From contig NZ_JAAIVC010000002.1 in the NCBI RefSeq assembly GCF_010975005.1, positions 18,192 to 82,191 on the forward strand: a stretch of 64,000 nucleotides of DNA, read 5' to 3'. Under the pieces are notes generated by a model that was not told the DNA's origin, did no database searches, and saw nothing but the letters and a program-made list of their open reading frames with translations. Origin of the DNA: Caulobacter sp. 17J65-9. GTDB taxonomy: Bacteria; Pseudomonadota; Alphaproteobacteria; Caulobacterales; Caulobacteraceae. This document shows, piece after piece, positions 47,727-58,918 of this stretch. The translations under genes and the position numbers were made by a program. Each line of letters starts with the position of its first letter. The first letter of the stretch is position 1.

Positions 47727-48014
47727 ATGAAGCTTGTCGCCCTCGCGTTTTCCGCCGCCGCCGCCCTGGCGGCCTGCGCCGCCCCGGCCGCCGAAGGCCC
47801 GGCCACGCCCGCCATGGGCGAGAACCAGTGCCATGCGTCGGACTACCAGAACCTGATCGGGCGTCGGAAGTCGGAGATCCCGGCCAAGCCGGCCGGCGCG
47901 ACCTGGCGGGTGGTCTGCAGCACCTGCGCCATGACCATGGACTACAACCCCGAGCGGCTGAACATCGTCTACGACGAGACCACAGGCGTGGTGACCAAGG
48001 TCAGCTGCGGGTAG
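47727..48014 (+). CDS. I78-like peptidase-inhibitor lipoprotein, copy 3
   Basis: A 95-residue lipoprotein with a clear lipobox LAAC near residue 17. The domain reads NQCHASDYQNLIGRR, CSTCA, MDYNPERLNIVYDETTGVVTKVSCG; this is the closest of the three to the I78 consensus. CAGGAGG upstream gives it its own good ribosome binding site. Last gene of the pepA-holC series. Confidence 0.75.
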   Translation: MKLVALAFSAAAALAACAAPAAEGPATPAMGENQCHASDYQNLIGRRKSEIPAKPAGATWRVVCSTCAMTMDYNPERLNIVYDETTGVVTKVSCG

Positions 48015-48021
48015 GCGGGGG

Positions 48022-49911
48022 TTAGACCCCCGCTTCGGCCTTGGCGGTCTCGTAGGCTTCGGCCGCCTCCATCCATTCGGCTTCGGCGGCGGCCAGCCCG
48101 TCCTCGGCGCGGGCGCGCTCGCGGCCCAGCTCCGCGGCCTTGGCGGCGTTCTTCGTGAACAGGGCCGGGTCGGACAGCTGGTCGTTCAGGCGGTTGATCT
48201 GGACGGTGAAGGTTTCCATCCGCTTTTCAATCGCCTCGACCTTTTTCTTGAGCGGCGAGATGCGCGCGCGCGCCTCGGCCGCGGCGCGCCGCTGGTCGAC
48301 CTTCGACACCACGGCGGCCTTGGGCTCGGCGGCCTCCGAGGCGGCCTGCCTGGCGCGCTCCAGCACGAAGCGGGCGTAGTCGTCCATGTCGCCGTCGAAC
48401 GGCTTCACCGCGCCGTCGGCGGTCAGCCACAGCCGGTCGGCCACCAGCTCCATCAGCGAGCGGTCGTGGGTGATGATCACCACCGCCCCCTCGTAGTCGT
48501 TCAGCGCGTCCAGCAGGGCGCGGCGGCTGTCGATGTCGAGGTGGTTGGTCGGTTCGTCGAGGATCAGCAGGTGCGGCGCGTCCATCGCCACCATGTTGAG
48601 CAGCAGGCGCGCCCGCTCGCCGCCCGACAGATTGGCGGCCGTGGTCTCGGCCCGGCCGGAGTCGAAGCCCCATTGCCCCAGCTTGGAGCGCCGCTGGGTC
48701 TCGGTGGCCTCGGGCAGGGCGCGGCGGACGATGTCGAGCGGGGTCTCCTTGGGATCCAGCGCCTCGATCTGGTGCTGGTGGAACCAGCCGACCTTGAGCC
48801 GACGGTCGTTCCAGACCTCGCCGCCGATCGGCTCCAGCGCGCCGGCCAGCAGCTTGGCGAAGGTCGACTTGCCCGCGCCGTTGACGCCCAGAAGGCCGAT
48901 GCGGTCGTCGAGGTTCAGCCGCAGCGTCAGGTTCCGCAGGATCGGCTTGCCTTCGTAGCCGACCGAGGCGGCCTCCATGCGCACCACCGGCGGGGCCAGC
49001 GGCTTTTCCGGCGAGGGCAGGACGAAGGGCGCGACCCGGTCCTCGACCACGGCGGCGATCGGCTGCAGCTTCTCCAGGCGCTTCAGGCGCGACTGGGCCT
49101 GGCTGGCCTTGGACGCCTTGGCGCGGAATCGGTCGACGAAGGACTGCAGGTGGGCCCGCTCGGCCTCCTGCTTCACGCGGGCGGCCTCCTGCAGGCGCAG
49201 CTTCTCGGCCCGCTGGCGTTCGAACTGGTCGTAGCCGCCCTGGTAGAAGTCCAGCTTGCCGTCGCGCAGGTGGATGATGGCCTGCACCGAATTGTTCAGC
49301 AGCTCGCGGTCGTGGCTGATGACCAGCGCCGCGTTCGGATAGCGCTTCAGCCGCGCCTCCAGCCACAGCGCCCCTTCCAGATCGAGATAGTTGGTCGGTT
49401 CGTCCAACAGCAGCAGGTCGGGCTCGGCCAGCAGCGCGCCGGCCAGCGTCGCGCGCATGCGCCAGCCGCCGGAGAAGTCCGACATGGGCCGCGACAGGTC
49501 GGTGTTGGTGAAGCCCAGGCCGTTGAGGATTTCCGCCGCCCGGGCCGGGGCGCGGTCGGCGCCGATGGCGTAGAGGTCGGCGTGCAGCTCGGCCTGGCGT
49601 TCCGGCGGGGCGGTCTCGACCTCGGCCAGCAGGCGCGCGCGACGGGTGTCCAGGGCCAGCACCGCGTCCAGCAGCAGGGTGGGCGAGGCGGCCACCTCCT
49701 GGTCGACCGTGGCCACCCGCCAGCCGCGCGGGGTCAGGATGTCGCCGCCGCCGGCCGAGTGCTCGCCCAGGATCAGCTTGAACAGGGTCGACTTGCCCAC
49801 GCCGTTGCGGCCGACCAGGCCGGCCTTCATGCCCGGCGGAATGGTCACGCTGGCGCTGTCGAGGAAGCGGCGTCCCCAGGCGTCGAAGGTCAGGTCTTTG
49901 ATCTGCAGCAT
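48022..49911 (-). CDS. ABC-F family ATPase (Uup/YheS-like)
   Basis: A 629-residue soluble protein with two ABC ATPase domains and no membrane segment: Walker [12 protein letters not shown] then [11 protein letters not shown], signatures FSGGWRMR and [24 protein letters not shown] and [12 protein letters not shown], and a C-terminal coiled coil. ABC-F proteins act on ribosomes. The closest subgroup is YheS/Uup-like. The ATG at 49911 is favoured because the frame upstream is low-quality. Divergent from ndk. Confidence 0.92.
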   Translation of the reverse strand: MLQIKDLTFDAWGRRFLDSASVTIPPGMKAGLVGRNGVGKSTLFKLILGEHSAGGGDILTPRGWRVATVDQEVAASPTLLLDAVLALDTRRARLLAEVETAPPERQAELHADLYAIGADRAPARAAEILNGLGFTNTDLSRPMSDFSGGWRMRATLAGALLAEPDLLLLDEPTNYLDLEGALWLEARLKRYPNAALVISHDRELLNNSVQAIIHLRDGKLDFYQGGYDQFERQRAEKLRLQEAARVKQEAERAHLQSFVDRFRAKASKASQAQSRLKRLEKLQPIAAVVEDRVAPFVLPSPEKPLAPPVVRMEAASVGYEGKPILRNLTLRLNLDDRIGLLGVNGAGKSTFAKLLAGALEPIGGEVWNDRRLKVGWFHQHQIEALDPKETPLDIVRRALPEATETQRRSKLGQWGFDSGRAETTAANLSGGERARLLLNMVAMDAPHLLILDEPTNHLDIDSRRALLDALNDYEGAVVIITHDRSLMELVADRLWLTADGAVKPFDGDMDDYARFVLERARQAASEAAEPKAAVVSKVDQRRAAAEARARISPLKKKVEAIEKRMETFTVQINRLNDQLSDPALFTKNAAKAAELGRERARAEDGLAAAEAEWMEAAEAYETAKAEAGV

Positions 49912-50031
49912 GGGGACGGAAGCACGAGGTTGGGCGGTCGGCTTGCATAGCGCCCGAGCAAGGCGCCGCGAAGGCCGCGAGAAGGTTTTGCGACGCCGCG
50001 TCGCCCGGTGTTGGCGAGACGCAGGCGCGCC

Positions 50032-50037
50032 GCTATA
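50032..50037 (+). promoter_or_regulatory. Candidate -10 of the ndk promoter
   Basis: GCTATA at 50032, with TTGGCG at 50011-50016 as a possible -35 (15-base spacer), 38 bases before the ndk ATG. It resembles the Caulobacter housekeeping promoter form TTG...GCTA. Confidence 0.4.
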
Positions 50038-50075
50038 AGCCCGCGACCTTTCAAACACCAACTTTCGTGTGTGAC

Positions 50076-50495
50076 ATGACCGAACGCACCTTCAGCATCA
50101 TCAAGCCGGACGCCACCGAGCGGAACCTGACCGGCAAGATCAACGCCGTCATCGAAGACGCCGGCCTGCGCATCGTCGCCCAGCGCCGCGTCCGCCTGAG
50201 CCAGGCTCAGGCCGAGAAGTTCTACGAGATCCACAAGGAACGCCCGTTCTTCGGCGAGCTGGTCGGCTCCATGACCTCGGCGCCGGTCGTCGTCCAGGTG
50301 CTGGAAGGCGACAACGCCGTGGCCCGCTACCGCGAAGTCATGGGCGCCACCAACCCGGCCAACGCCGACGAGGGCACCATCCGCAAGCTGTTCGCCAAGA
50401 ACGTCGGCGAGAACTCGGTGCACGGTTCGGACAGCCTGGACAACGCCAAGATCGAGATCGCCCAGTTCTTCACCGACGCCGACATCGTCGGCTGA
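50076..50495 (+). CDS. ndk: Nucleoside diphosphate kinase
   Basis: Balances NTP and dNTP pools by phosphotransfer through His. The 139-residue enzyme has [12 protein letters not shown] and the active-site NSVHGSDS. Length is standard when started at ATG 50076. A strong terminator follows. Confidence 0.97.
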   Translation: MTERTFSIIKPDATERNLTGKINAVIEDAGLRIVAQRRVRLSQAQAEKFYEIHKERPFFGELVGSMTSAPVVVQVLEGDNAVARYREVMGATNPANADEGTIRKLFAKNVGENSVHGSDSLDNAKIEIAQFFTDADIVG

Positions 50496-50537
50496 GGCTG
50501 AACTGAGCGCCCGGCACGCCGGGCCTCGGACATGAAG

Positions 50538-50571
50538 ACGGCGCCGGTGCGAACCGGCGCCGTTTTTGTTT
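50538..50571 (+). terminator. Terminator after ndk
   Basis: An 11-bp perfect stem (50538-50548 with 50553-50563), GCGA tetraloop, then TTTTGTTT. A smaller GCCCGG/CCGGGC hairpin precedes it at about 50509-50524. Confidence 0.9.
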
Positions 50572-50688
50572 GTCCGTAGCTTTGCGGGTGCGGCCGATAG
50601 CGGCGCCGTTAGCCTTTTTCGTTCAGCGACGGTTCAAGCTTGGCTATCGATTTTCCCCTGTGACGCGAGTTTCGTAGGGGAGTTCTCC

Positions 50689-50901
50689 ATGAAGAAGACG
50701 ACGGTGATGGTGGCTGCGGTGCTGGGCGCCTCGGCCATGTTGAGCGGCTGTGGTCACACGCTGGAGCAGCGGGCGGCCACCGGCGCGCTCGGCGGCGCGG
50801 CCGTCGGCGCGGTCCTGGGCGGCGGCATCATCCCGGGCGCCGTGGTCGGCGGCATCGGCGGGTTCCTGGTGCACCAGTGCAAGAAGTCGGGCGACTGCTG
50901 A
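50689..50901 (+). CDS. Small glycine-zipper lipoprotein, copy 1
   Basis: A 70-residue lipoprotein with lipobox LSGC near residue 20, then LEQRAATGALGGAAVGAVLGGG and a hydrophobic glycine-zipper helix, ending CKKSGDC. It is of the family of entericidin/SlyB-like glycine-zipper envelope lipoproteins. A paralogue lies 170 bases downstream. It is followed by its own terminator. Confidence 0.75.
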   Translation: MKKTTVMVAAVLGASAMLSGCGHTLEQRAATGALGGAAVGAVLGGGIIPGAVVGGIGGFLVHQCKKSGDC

Positions 50902-50931
50902 GGTCTTCGCCCGACGGCTCTTGAACGTCTG

Positions 50932-50965
50932 CGGCGTCGGCCCTCGGCCGGCGCCGTTTTCGTTT
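50932..50965 (+). terminator. Terminator after glycine-zipper copy 1
   Basis: An 11-bp stem with one wobble pair (50932-50942 with 50946-50956), 3-base loop, then TTTTCGTTT. The two paralogues therefore have separate transcripts. Confidence 0.8.
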
Positions 50966-51069
50966 CTGAGGCTCGCCTTGGGTTCGTTTCCGGCGGCTCA
51001 GTGAAACCATCGTTTCAGCGGCACGTTTTCCTATTCCTGTGAAGCCGTTACTGCGGCGAACGAATAGGG

Positions 51070-51294
51070 ATGGTGAACGTGAAACGAGTTGCTACGGCTG
51101 TTTCGATTGCGGGGGCGATGGCGTTTCTGGCGGCCTGCGGAACCACGACGGAGCAGCGCGTGGCGACCGGCGCCCTGGGCGGCGCGGGCATCGGCGCGTT
51201 GGCCGGCGGCGGCAAGGGCGCCATCATCGGCGGCGCGGCCGGCGCGGTCGGTGGTGCGGTCGTCAGCGACTGCAAGAAGAAGGGCAAGTGCTGA
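51070..51294 (+). CDS. Small glycine-zipper lipoprotein, copy 2
   Basis: A 74-residue paralogue of the preceding lipoprotein: lipobox LAAC, TTEQRVATGALGGAGIGALAGGG, a glycine-rich helix and the same ending pattern CKKKGKC. An ATG at 51070 is taken; GTG or ATG codons slightly downstream are possible. Tandem duplication is the simplest origin. Confidence 0.75.
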   Translation: MVNVKRVATAVSIAGAMAFLAACGTTTEQRVATGALGGAGIGALAGGGKGAIIGGAAGAVGGAVVSDCKKKGKC

Positions 51295-51411
51295 CGTGCC
51301 AGGGCGGACGCCCCGCGCCTCGGCCGCGGGCGCTCCTCCCGGGGCAGGCGAGTTCGGTCGCCGAGCTCTCGGATTTCCTTCGGAAATCTCGACGCGGGCC
51401 GCCGCCCGCCT

Positions 51412-52025
51412 CTAGTAGCTGAACAGCGCCGCCGGCGTGGCTTCGGACCCTGAGGCCTGGCCGGTCAGCGCCGCTAGGCAGGCGGGATAGAGCTGGTGTT
51501 CGGCCTCCAGCACCCGCGCCGCCAGGCTCTCGACGCCGTCGCCCGGCAGGACCGGCACGGCCGCCTGGCCCAGGATCGGGCCCTCGTCCACGCCTTCGCT
51601 GACCAGGTGCACGGTGCAGCCGTGGATCTTCACGCCTGCGTCCAGCGCGCGGCGATGGGTGTCCAGGCCCGGGAAGGCCGGCAGCAGCGACGGGTGGACG
51701 TTGAGCATCCGCCCGCTCCAGGCGCCGACGAACCAGGGCGTCAGCACCCGCATGTAGCCGGCCAGGGCTACGAACTCGACGCCGCGCTCGACCAGGGCCG
51801 CGTGCATGGCGCGTTCGTGCGCCTCGCGGTCCGGACCGAAGGGGCGATGATCCACCACCAGCGGCTCGACGCCGTACTCGGCGGCGACAGCCAGGCCGCC
51901 GGCGTCCGCGCGGTTGGAGACGACCACGGCGATCTCGGCCGGGTAGGCGGGATCGCGCGCGGCCTCCAGCAGCGCCTTGAGATTGGAGCCGCGTCCGGAA
52001 ATCAGGACGCCGACCTTGGTGCGGC

Positions 52026-52029
<4 letters not shown>
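51412..52029 (-). CDS. purN: Phosphoribosylglycinamide formyltransferase
   Basis: Folate-dependent third step of purine synthesis. The 205-residue protein has [13 protein letters not shown], the catalytic [13 protein letters not shown] and [10 protein letters not shown]. Its ATG overlaps the purM stop (ATGA); purM-purN is the usual order. Confidence 0.95.
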
Positions 52030-53051
<1,022 letters not shown>

Positions 53052-53373
53052 GACGGAAACCTCGAATTGGGGCGTGCACTTGCGCAAGCGCGCGCGACGC
53101 GCGGCTATAACGACTTCAGGCACCGTATGACAACCAACCAGGCGGCCGTCGGGCGGCTTTTGGCGTCGCAGTCCGGGGGCGGGGAGCCTCGCGCGGACGC
53201 GGTAGCTTGCGGAGACCTGTTGTGATTGGAGGGCGATAGCGGCATTACCGGGGGTAACGTCCGATACGCGCTGCTTTGACGGCCCGATTTTCGCTCAGCC
53301 GACAGGTCGGGACTAACGGCGGACGACCCGGATCTTCAAGATTTCAAGGCTTTGCGAGGCCATAAGCACCTCT
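53052..53373. other. Intergenic region between purM and rnd
   Basis: 322 bases of divergent spacer. A plus-strand promoter-like pair TTGCGC (53080-53085) and GCTATAA (53104-53110) lies 264 bases ahead of rnd, so the rnd transcript may have a long leader. The palindrome TTGCGCAA is at 53080-53087. No PurR-like operator or known RNA was recognised. Confidence 0.4.
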
Positions 53374-54525
53374 ATGACGCCCATCACGAGTAACGAGGCG
53401 CTGGTCGACTTCTGCGCCCGCCTGTCGAAGTCTCCGTTCGTCGCCGTGGACACGGAGTTCATGCGCGAGACCACCTTCTGGCCCAAGCTGTGCCTGATCC
53501 AGGCCGCGACGCCGGACGAGGCCGGGGTGATCGACCCGCTGGCCGAAGGCCTGGACCTGAAGCCGTTCCTGGACCTTCTGGCTGATCCGAAGATCGAAAA
53601 GGTGTTCCACGCCGCCCGCCAGGACGTGGAGATCTTCTCGAACCTCGGGGTGATTCCCCAACCGATGTTCGACACCCAGGTGGCCGGCATGGCCGCCGGG
53701 TTCGGCGACCAGGTCGCGTATGATTCGCTGGTCCGGCAGATGCTGAAGGTCGAGATCGACAAGGCCAGCCGCTTCACCGACTGGAGCCGCCGGCCGCTGT
53801 CGCAGGCCCAGCACGACTATGCGCTGGCCGACGTGACCCACCTGGCCAAGCTGTATCCGAAGCTGCGCGCGCGGCTGGAGAACGAGGGCCGCCTGGCCTG
53901 GGTGGCCGAGGAGATGAAGGCGCTGATCGATCCGGCGCTTTACGACACCAATCCCGAAAACGCCTGGAAGCGTCTGAAACCCAAGCGTTTTGCGGCCAAG
54001 TACCTGGCCGCCTTCAAGGCCGCCGCGGTGTGGCGCGAACGGACCGCCCAGGAGCGCGACCAGCCGCGCGGGCGCATCCTGAAGGACGAGGCGATTGACG
54101 AGATCGCGACCCAGCTGCCGCTGGATCCGGACGCCTTCAACCGCCTGCGCGCCGTGCCCAAGGGCTTCGGCAGCTCGCGGCTGGGCACCGACCTGATCAT
54201 CACCCTCAAGCAGGCCCTGCAGGACCCGGAGGCCAACGCGCCGGAAGTCGAGCGCGAGCCGCGCCGCGACCCGGCCCCGGGCGCCGTGGTCGAGCTCTTG
54301 AAGGTGCTGCTGAAGGCCAAGTCCGAGGACGCCGGCGTGGCCCCGAAGCTGATCGCCACCGTCGCCGATCTGGAGCGTATCGCCGTCGACGACAAGGCCG
54401 ACGTGGACGCACTGAACGGCTGGCGCCGCAAGGTGTTCGGCGAGGACGCCCTGAAGCTGAAGCGCGGCGAGCTGGCCCTGGTGCTGAACGGCGCCAAGGT
54501 CGAGGTCGTCGAACTGGAGAGCTGA
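53374..54525 (+). CDS. rnd: Ribonuclease D
   Basis: 3'-5' exoribonuclease for tRNA and other small RNA ends. The 383-residue protein has DEDDy exonuclease motifs: VAVDTEFMRE, HAARQDVEIF and YALADVTHLAKLY, then an HRDC domain (GRILKDEAIDEIATQLP). Complete in length. Confidence 0.95.
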   Translation: MTPITSNEALVDFCARLSKSPFVAVDTEFMRETTFWPKLCLIQAATPDEAGVIDPLAEGLDLKPFLDLLADPKIEKVFHAARQDVEIFSNLGVIPQPMFDTQVAGMAAGFGDQVAYDSLVRQMLKVEIDKASRFTDWSRRPLSQAQHDYALADVTHLAKLYPKLRARLENEGRLAWVAEEMKALIDPALYDTNPENAWKRLKPKRFAAKYLAAFKAAAVWRERTAQERDQPRGRILKDEAIDEIATQLPLDPDAFNRLRAVPKGFGSSRLGTDLIITLKQALQDPEANAPEVEREPRRDPAPGAVVELLKVLLKAKSEDAGVAPKLIATVADLERIAVDDKADVDALNGWRRKVFGEDALKLKRGELALVLNGAKVEVVELES

Positions 54526-54556
54526 GCCGGGGCACGTTCGGCGCGAGGGGGGATAG

Positions 54557-55144
54557 ATGGCTTCGAAGCTTTGGGCGGCGTTCGCCGTCGTCTTGGCGCT
54601 GGCGGGCGCGCAACCGGCCGCGGCGCAGGCTGAGGCGAAGGCCTGGAGCGGACGCGATTACGTCTGCTTCTGGGACGCTTATTGGGCCTCGCGCCCCGAG
54701 AGCGCGCGCCAGGCGTTCCTGAGCGCTGAGGTCGACGACCTGGAGGCGGCGGCGAGCACGCTGTTCAGCGACGGGTCGGGCGTCGCGGCTGCCGCCCGCA
54801 GCTGCGCGCGATCCCTGGACGACGTGAACCAGCAGGACGCGGTCCGGGCGATCGGGATCTCCGGCTTGCTCACCTACAGCGAAAACAAGCTGATCGTCGG
54901 CCACGGCCTGACGCGCGCTCGGCTCGACACCGCGTTCGCGGCCCTGCCGTCGGCGCTGGTGGACAGGCTCTCGACCCTCGGGTCCCCGCCGACGTCTGAC
55001 GACGACGCCGCGGCCGAGCGGGGTGTCGACGCCTTCGGCGCGGCCCTGGGGCTGCCGGCCTCTCAGCTCACCGACCCCGCCGTCCGGCAGGACTTCGCCT
55101 TCTACGTCCTGGGCCGCGCCTGGCGCACGCGCCTGACGGGCTGA
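54557..55144 (+). CDS. Exported protein of unknown function
   Basis: A 195-residue protein with a signal peptide (ending AAA-Q near residue 24) and an all-helical look. Two cysteines (YVCFW and RSCARS) might form a disulfide. I recognise no family. GGGGGGAT upstream of the ATG is a good ribosome binding site. It is 31 bases after rnd and convergent with ppx. Confidence 0.65.
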   Translation: MASKLWAAFAVVLALAGAQPAAAQAEAKAWSGRDYVCFWDAYWASRPESARQAFLSAEVDDLEAAASTLFSDGSGVAAAARSCARSLDDVNQQDAVRAIGISGLLTYSENKLIVGHGLTRARLDTAFAALPSALVDRLSTLGSPPTSDDDAAAERGVDAFGAALGLPASQLTDPAVRQDFAFYVLGRAWRTRLTG

Positions 55145-55159
55145 TCGGAAGCCGGCCGG

Positions 55160-56659
55160 TCAGGCCGGCTTCATCACCAATTCGACGCCGAGCGCCGTGG
55201 CCAGGGCCTGAGCGCGCTTGGCGGTCTGTTCGCCCAGCAGCATGTCGGCCGAATCGGCCCGGGCGGTCAGGCACAGCCGGCCGTCGCTTTGCAGCGACAC
55301 GGCGGAGCGGGCCAGCAGGGCGGGGCTGCGGGCGGACAGGTCGCAGCCGAGCCGCAGGGCCAGGCCCAGGGCGCGCGCGCGGTCGACGCGTTCGTCGTAG
55401 AGCAGCCGGTTGATCGCATCCTGCTCCGGCGTCGCGCCGGAGCCGCCGTAGCGGGCGAACACGGAGGTCGCCAGGAAGGCGCGCTCCGGGTGGCTCTGGC
55501 CGCCCACCGGCGCGCGCAGCACCTGGGTGAAGGCCAGGTCGGCGCGATGATCGGGGTGCAGGCGCGCGCCGATGTCGGCCAGCCGCGCGGCCGATTCGAC
55601 CACGATGCGGTCGCGCCCGTCGCCGAAAACCGGCTCCAGATCGTCGAACAGCGGATGCAGCCAGGCCGCCAGCGCCTGGCCGAGGCCTTCCGAGGCCCCC
55701 TGGCGGGCGCCGATGGCGAAGCAGCCCTCGACCAGCGGATCCAGCCGGCGCACTTCGGGCGGCATGGCCTCGAACAGCATGCCCTCGCGCACGCCGTAGG
55801 CGGAGAACACCACCCGCTCGAAGCCCAGCCGGTCGACCAGGGCGTCCAGCACGACGGCGGAATAGGGCAGGGTGTCGAGTCGCTTTTTCGCAATGCCGGG
55901 AATGCGTTCCAGCGAGCTCTTCGACTGCTTTGCGATTAGTCGGGCCAGGGCGGAGGCGTCGCGGGCGGGGATTTCGTACTGGTGGACGATCTGCAGCGGA
56001 TAGTCGGTCATCCGCATGTGGATCAGGGCGAGGTTACGCCAGGCGCCGCCGACCGCGTGGAAGGTGCGGCCCTTGAAGTCGGCGTTGGCGCCCTTCAGGC
56101 GCTCGACCGCCGTGCGCCGGACCACGTCGGCGTCGAAGCCCTTCGGCGCGCCGAGCGCGAACGGCCCGAGCGGCAGGGTGATGCCGGCCGAGAGGTCGCC
56201 GTGGTCGACCCGCGTCAGTTCCAGGCTGGAGCCGCCCAGGTCGCCGACCACGCCCTCGGCCTCGGCGGAGCCGGCGACCACGCCCAGCGCCGCGTAGCGG
56301 GCCTCCTCGGGGCCGCTGAGCACGCGGATGTCCAGGCCGATCTCGCGGCGGACCCGCTCGATGAACTCGGGCCCGTCCTCGGCGTCGCGCACGGCGGCGG
56401 TGGCGGCGGTGTGGATTTCTTCCGGGCGCGAGGCGTCGATCACCGCCTTGAAGCGGCGAAGCGCGGCCATGGCGTCGCGAACCCCGTCCGGCGACAGCCG
56501 GCCGGTGGCCTCCACACCCCGTCCGAGGCCGGCCAGGACCTTCTCGTTGAAGACGGTCCAGATCGCCCGGCCTTCCAGCCGGTAGATCACCAGGCGGACG
56601 GAGTTGGACCCGACGTCGACGACGGCGGCGTCGCGTCCGGGCCGATCAGCGTGCGGCAT
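55160..56659 (-). CDS. ppx: Exopolyphosphatase (Ppx/GppA family)
   Basis: Hydrolyses polyphosphate or pppGpp. The 499-residue protein has [27 protein letters not shown] and a C-terminal region corresponding to the HD-like domain of the family. It overlaps the 3' end of ppk1 by 14 bases, so synthesis and breakdown of polyphosphate are on one transcript. Confidence 0.93.
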   Translation of the reverse strand: MPHADRPGRDAAVVDVGSNSVRLVIYRLEGRAIWTVFNEKVLAGLGRGVEATGRLSPDGVRDAMAALRRFKAVIDASRPEEIHTAATAAVRDAEDGPEFIERVRREIGLDIRVLSGPEEARYAALGVVAGSAEAEGVVGDLGGSSLELTRVDHGDLSAGITLPLGPFALGAPKGFDADVVRRTAVERLKGANADFKGRTFHAVGGAWRNLALIHMRMTDYPLQIVHQYEIPARDASALARLIAKQSKSSLERIPGIAKKRLDTLPYSAVVLDALVDRLGFERVVFSAYGVREGMLFEAMPPEVRRLDPLVEGCFAIGARQGASEGLGQALAAWLHPLFDDLEPVFGDGRDRIVVESAARLADIGARLHPDHRADLAFTQVLRAPVGGQSHPERAFLATSVFARYGGSGATPEQDAINRLLYDERVDRARALGLALRLGCDLSARSPALLARSAVSLQSDGRLCLTARADSADMLLGEQTAKRAQALATALGVELVMKPA

Positions 56660-58844
56660 ACTCGATCGCGCCCGGCAGGTCTTTGACGCTACGGCCGCGG
56701 CCGGACAGGCTCGGATTGGTCATGAAGTACTCGTGGGCCGAAAACGGCTTGTCGATACCGCCGACATCGAAGCGGCGATAGTGCCCGTCGGGTTCCAGAT
56801 ACCAGCTTTGCGCCTCGTCCTTCAGGTTGGCGACCATGATCTGGTCCAGAACCTGGCGGTGGACGGTGGGGTTTTCGACCGGAACCAGGGCCTCGACGCG
56901 GCGGTCGAGGTTGCGCTGCATCCAGTCGGCCGAGGAGATGAACACCCGCGCGTCGTCGCTGGGCAAGGGCTTGCCGTTGGCGAAGCAGACGATGCGGCTG
57001 TGCTCCAGGAAGCGGCCGACGATCGACTTCACCCGGATGTTTTCCGACAGGCCCGGCACGCCGGGGCGCAGGCAGCAGATGCCGCGCACCACCAGTTCGA
57101 TGCGCACGCCGGCCTGGCTGGCGCGGTAGAGGGCGTCGATCACCTCGGGATGGACCAGGGCGTTCAGCTTGGCCCAGATGGCCGCCGGCTTGCCGGCCCG
57201 GGCGTTCTTCACCTCCTGCTCGATCAGCTCGATCAGGCGCGCCTTCAGGCCCAGCGGCGAGACGACCAGCTTCTCCATCGTCTCGGGCCGGGCGTAGCCG
57301 GTGATGTAGTTGAACACCCGCACCGAATCCCGGCCCATCGCCGGGTCGGTCGTGAACAGCGACAGGTCGGTGTAAATCTTGGCCGTCACCGGATGGTAGT
57401 TGCCGGTGCCGAAGTGGCAGTAGGTGCGCAGGGCCTCGCCCTCGCGGCGCACCACCACCGACAGCTTGGCGTGGGTCTTGTACTCCACGAAGCCGAACAC
57501 GACGTGGACGCCCGCTCGCTCCATGGCGCGGGCCCAGCGCAGGTTGGCCTCCTCGTCGAAGCGCGCCTTGATCTCGACCAGGGCGGTGACGTTCTTGCCG
57601 TTCTCGGCCGCCTCGATCAGGGCCGCCACGATCGGGCTGTCCTTCGAGGTGCGGTAGAGCGTCTGCTTGATGGCGATGACGTTCGGGTCGCGGGCGGCCT
57701 GGCGCAGGAACTGGACCACCACGTCGAAGCTCTCGAACGGGTGGTGGACCAGGATGTCCTTCTCGCGCACCGCCGCGAAGCAGTCGCCGCCGTGGTCGCG
57801 GATGCGCTCGGGGAAGCGCGGCTCGAACTGCGAAAACTTCAGGTCCGGCCGGTCGGCCGGGATCAGCTGGTTGACGTGGGCCAGCCCGATCACGCCGTCG
57901 ATCTGGATGACGTCCTGCGCGCCGGCGTGCAGGTGCTCGACGATGAACTCGCGCAGGTCCGCGGCCATGGCCGCCTCGATCTCGACGCGCACCACCGAGC
58001 CGAGGCGGCGCTGCTTCAGCAGGGCCTCGAACTCGCGCACCAGGTCTTCGGCCTCTTCTTCCAGCTCGATGTCGCTGTCGCGGATGACCCGGAACACGCC
58101 CTTGGCCTCGACCACGCAGCCGGGGAAGAGGTGATCGATGAACAGCACCAGCAGGTTTTCGAGCGAGACGTAGCGCCGGTGCGCCTTGCCGACCTTCTTG
58201 GCCCCGTTGGGGAGCTCCCAGAACCGGTGCACCTGCTGGGGCACGGGCACCAGGGCGTAAAGCGGCTTGCCGTCCTTGCGGCGCAGCTTCAACGCCAGCG
58301 AGAAGCCGAGGTTCGGAATGAACGGGAAGGGGTGGGCCGGGTCGATCGCCAGCGGCGTCAGCACCGGGAACAGCTGGTTGAGGAATTCCGGCTCCAGCTT
58401 GGCCAGCTCGGACTTGGTGACCTTGTCCGGATGGACAACCTCCAGGCCCTCCTTGCCCAAGAGGTCGCGCAGCAGCCGCCACTGGCGCTGCTGGCGGGCC
58501 ATCAGGGCGCCGGCCGCGTCATTGACCTTGTCGAGGATCTCGCCGGGCGTCAGGCCGTCCTGGCTGACCACCCGCACCCGCTCGCGCACCTGGCCCTTCA
58601 GGCCGGCGACGCGGACCATGTAGAATTCGTCGAGGTTGTTGGCCGAGATCGACAGGAAGCGCAGCCGCTCCAGCAGCGGGTGGCGCGGGTTCTCGGCCTC
58701 CTCGATGACGCGCTGGTTGAAGGCCAGCCACGACAGTTCGCGGTTGAAGAAGCGCTCCGGCGACGCCATCAGCGCCTCGTCCAGCCGGGACTTGGGCGCG
58801 TGGGAGGAAGGAACCTCGGCGTCGGCGATCGCAACGTCGGTCAT
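56646..58844 (-). CDS. ppk1: Polyphosphate kinase 1
   Basis: Makes polyphosphate reversibly from ATP. The 732-residue protein has [22 protein letters not shown], the YHPFESFD-like [11 protein letters not shown], the phosphohistidine region [16 protein letters not shown] and [10 protein letters not shown]. It lies 74 bases after hdaA in the same direction. Confidence 0.96.
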   Translation of the reverse strand: MTDVAIADAEVPSSHAPKSRLDEALMASPERFFNRELSWLAFNQRVIEEAENPRHPLLERLRFLSISANNLDEFYMVRVAGLKGQVRERVRVVSQDGLTPGEILDKVNDAAGALMARQQRQWRLLRDLLGKEGLEVVHPDKVTKSELAKLEPEFLNQLFPVLTPLAIDPAHPFPFIPNLGFSLALKLRRKDGKPLYALVPVPQQVHRFWELPNGAKKVGKAHRRYVSLENLLVLFIDHLFPGCVVEAKGVFRVIRDSDIELEEEAEDLVREFEALLKQRRLGSVVRVEIEAAMAADLREFIVEHLHAGAQDVIQIDGVIGLAHVNQLIPADRPDLKFSQFEPRFPERIRDHGGDCFAAVREKDILVHHPFESFDVVVQFLRQAARDPNVIAIKQTLYRTSKDSPIVAALIEAAENGKNVTALVEIKARFDEEANLRWARAMERAGVHVVFGFVEYKTHAKLSVVVRREGEALRTYCHFGTGNYHPVTAKIYTDLSLFTTDPAMGRDSVRVFNYITGYARPETMEKLVVSPLGLKARLIELIEQEVKNARAGKPAAIWAKLNALVHPEVIDALYRASQAGVRIELVVRGICCLRPGVPGLSENIRVKSIVGRFLEHSRIVCFANGKPLPSDDARVFISSADWMQRNLDRRVEALVPVENPTVHRQVLDQIMVANLKDEAQSWYLEPDGHYRRFDVGGIDKPFSAHEYFMTNPSLSGRGRSVKDLPGAIEYAAR

Positions 58845-58918
58845 CGGCAGGCCTTGGAATACGAAGTGCGCGAGTGTGCGCGCCGCCTTCCTATCAGGGC
58901 AAGTCGCTCAAACGTGTG

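Noticed and set aside
53104..53225. Small RNA between purM and rnd
   Set aside because: There is a promoter-like pair but no terminator hairpin with U-run or conserved structure that I can identify, so I left it as a spacer note.
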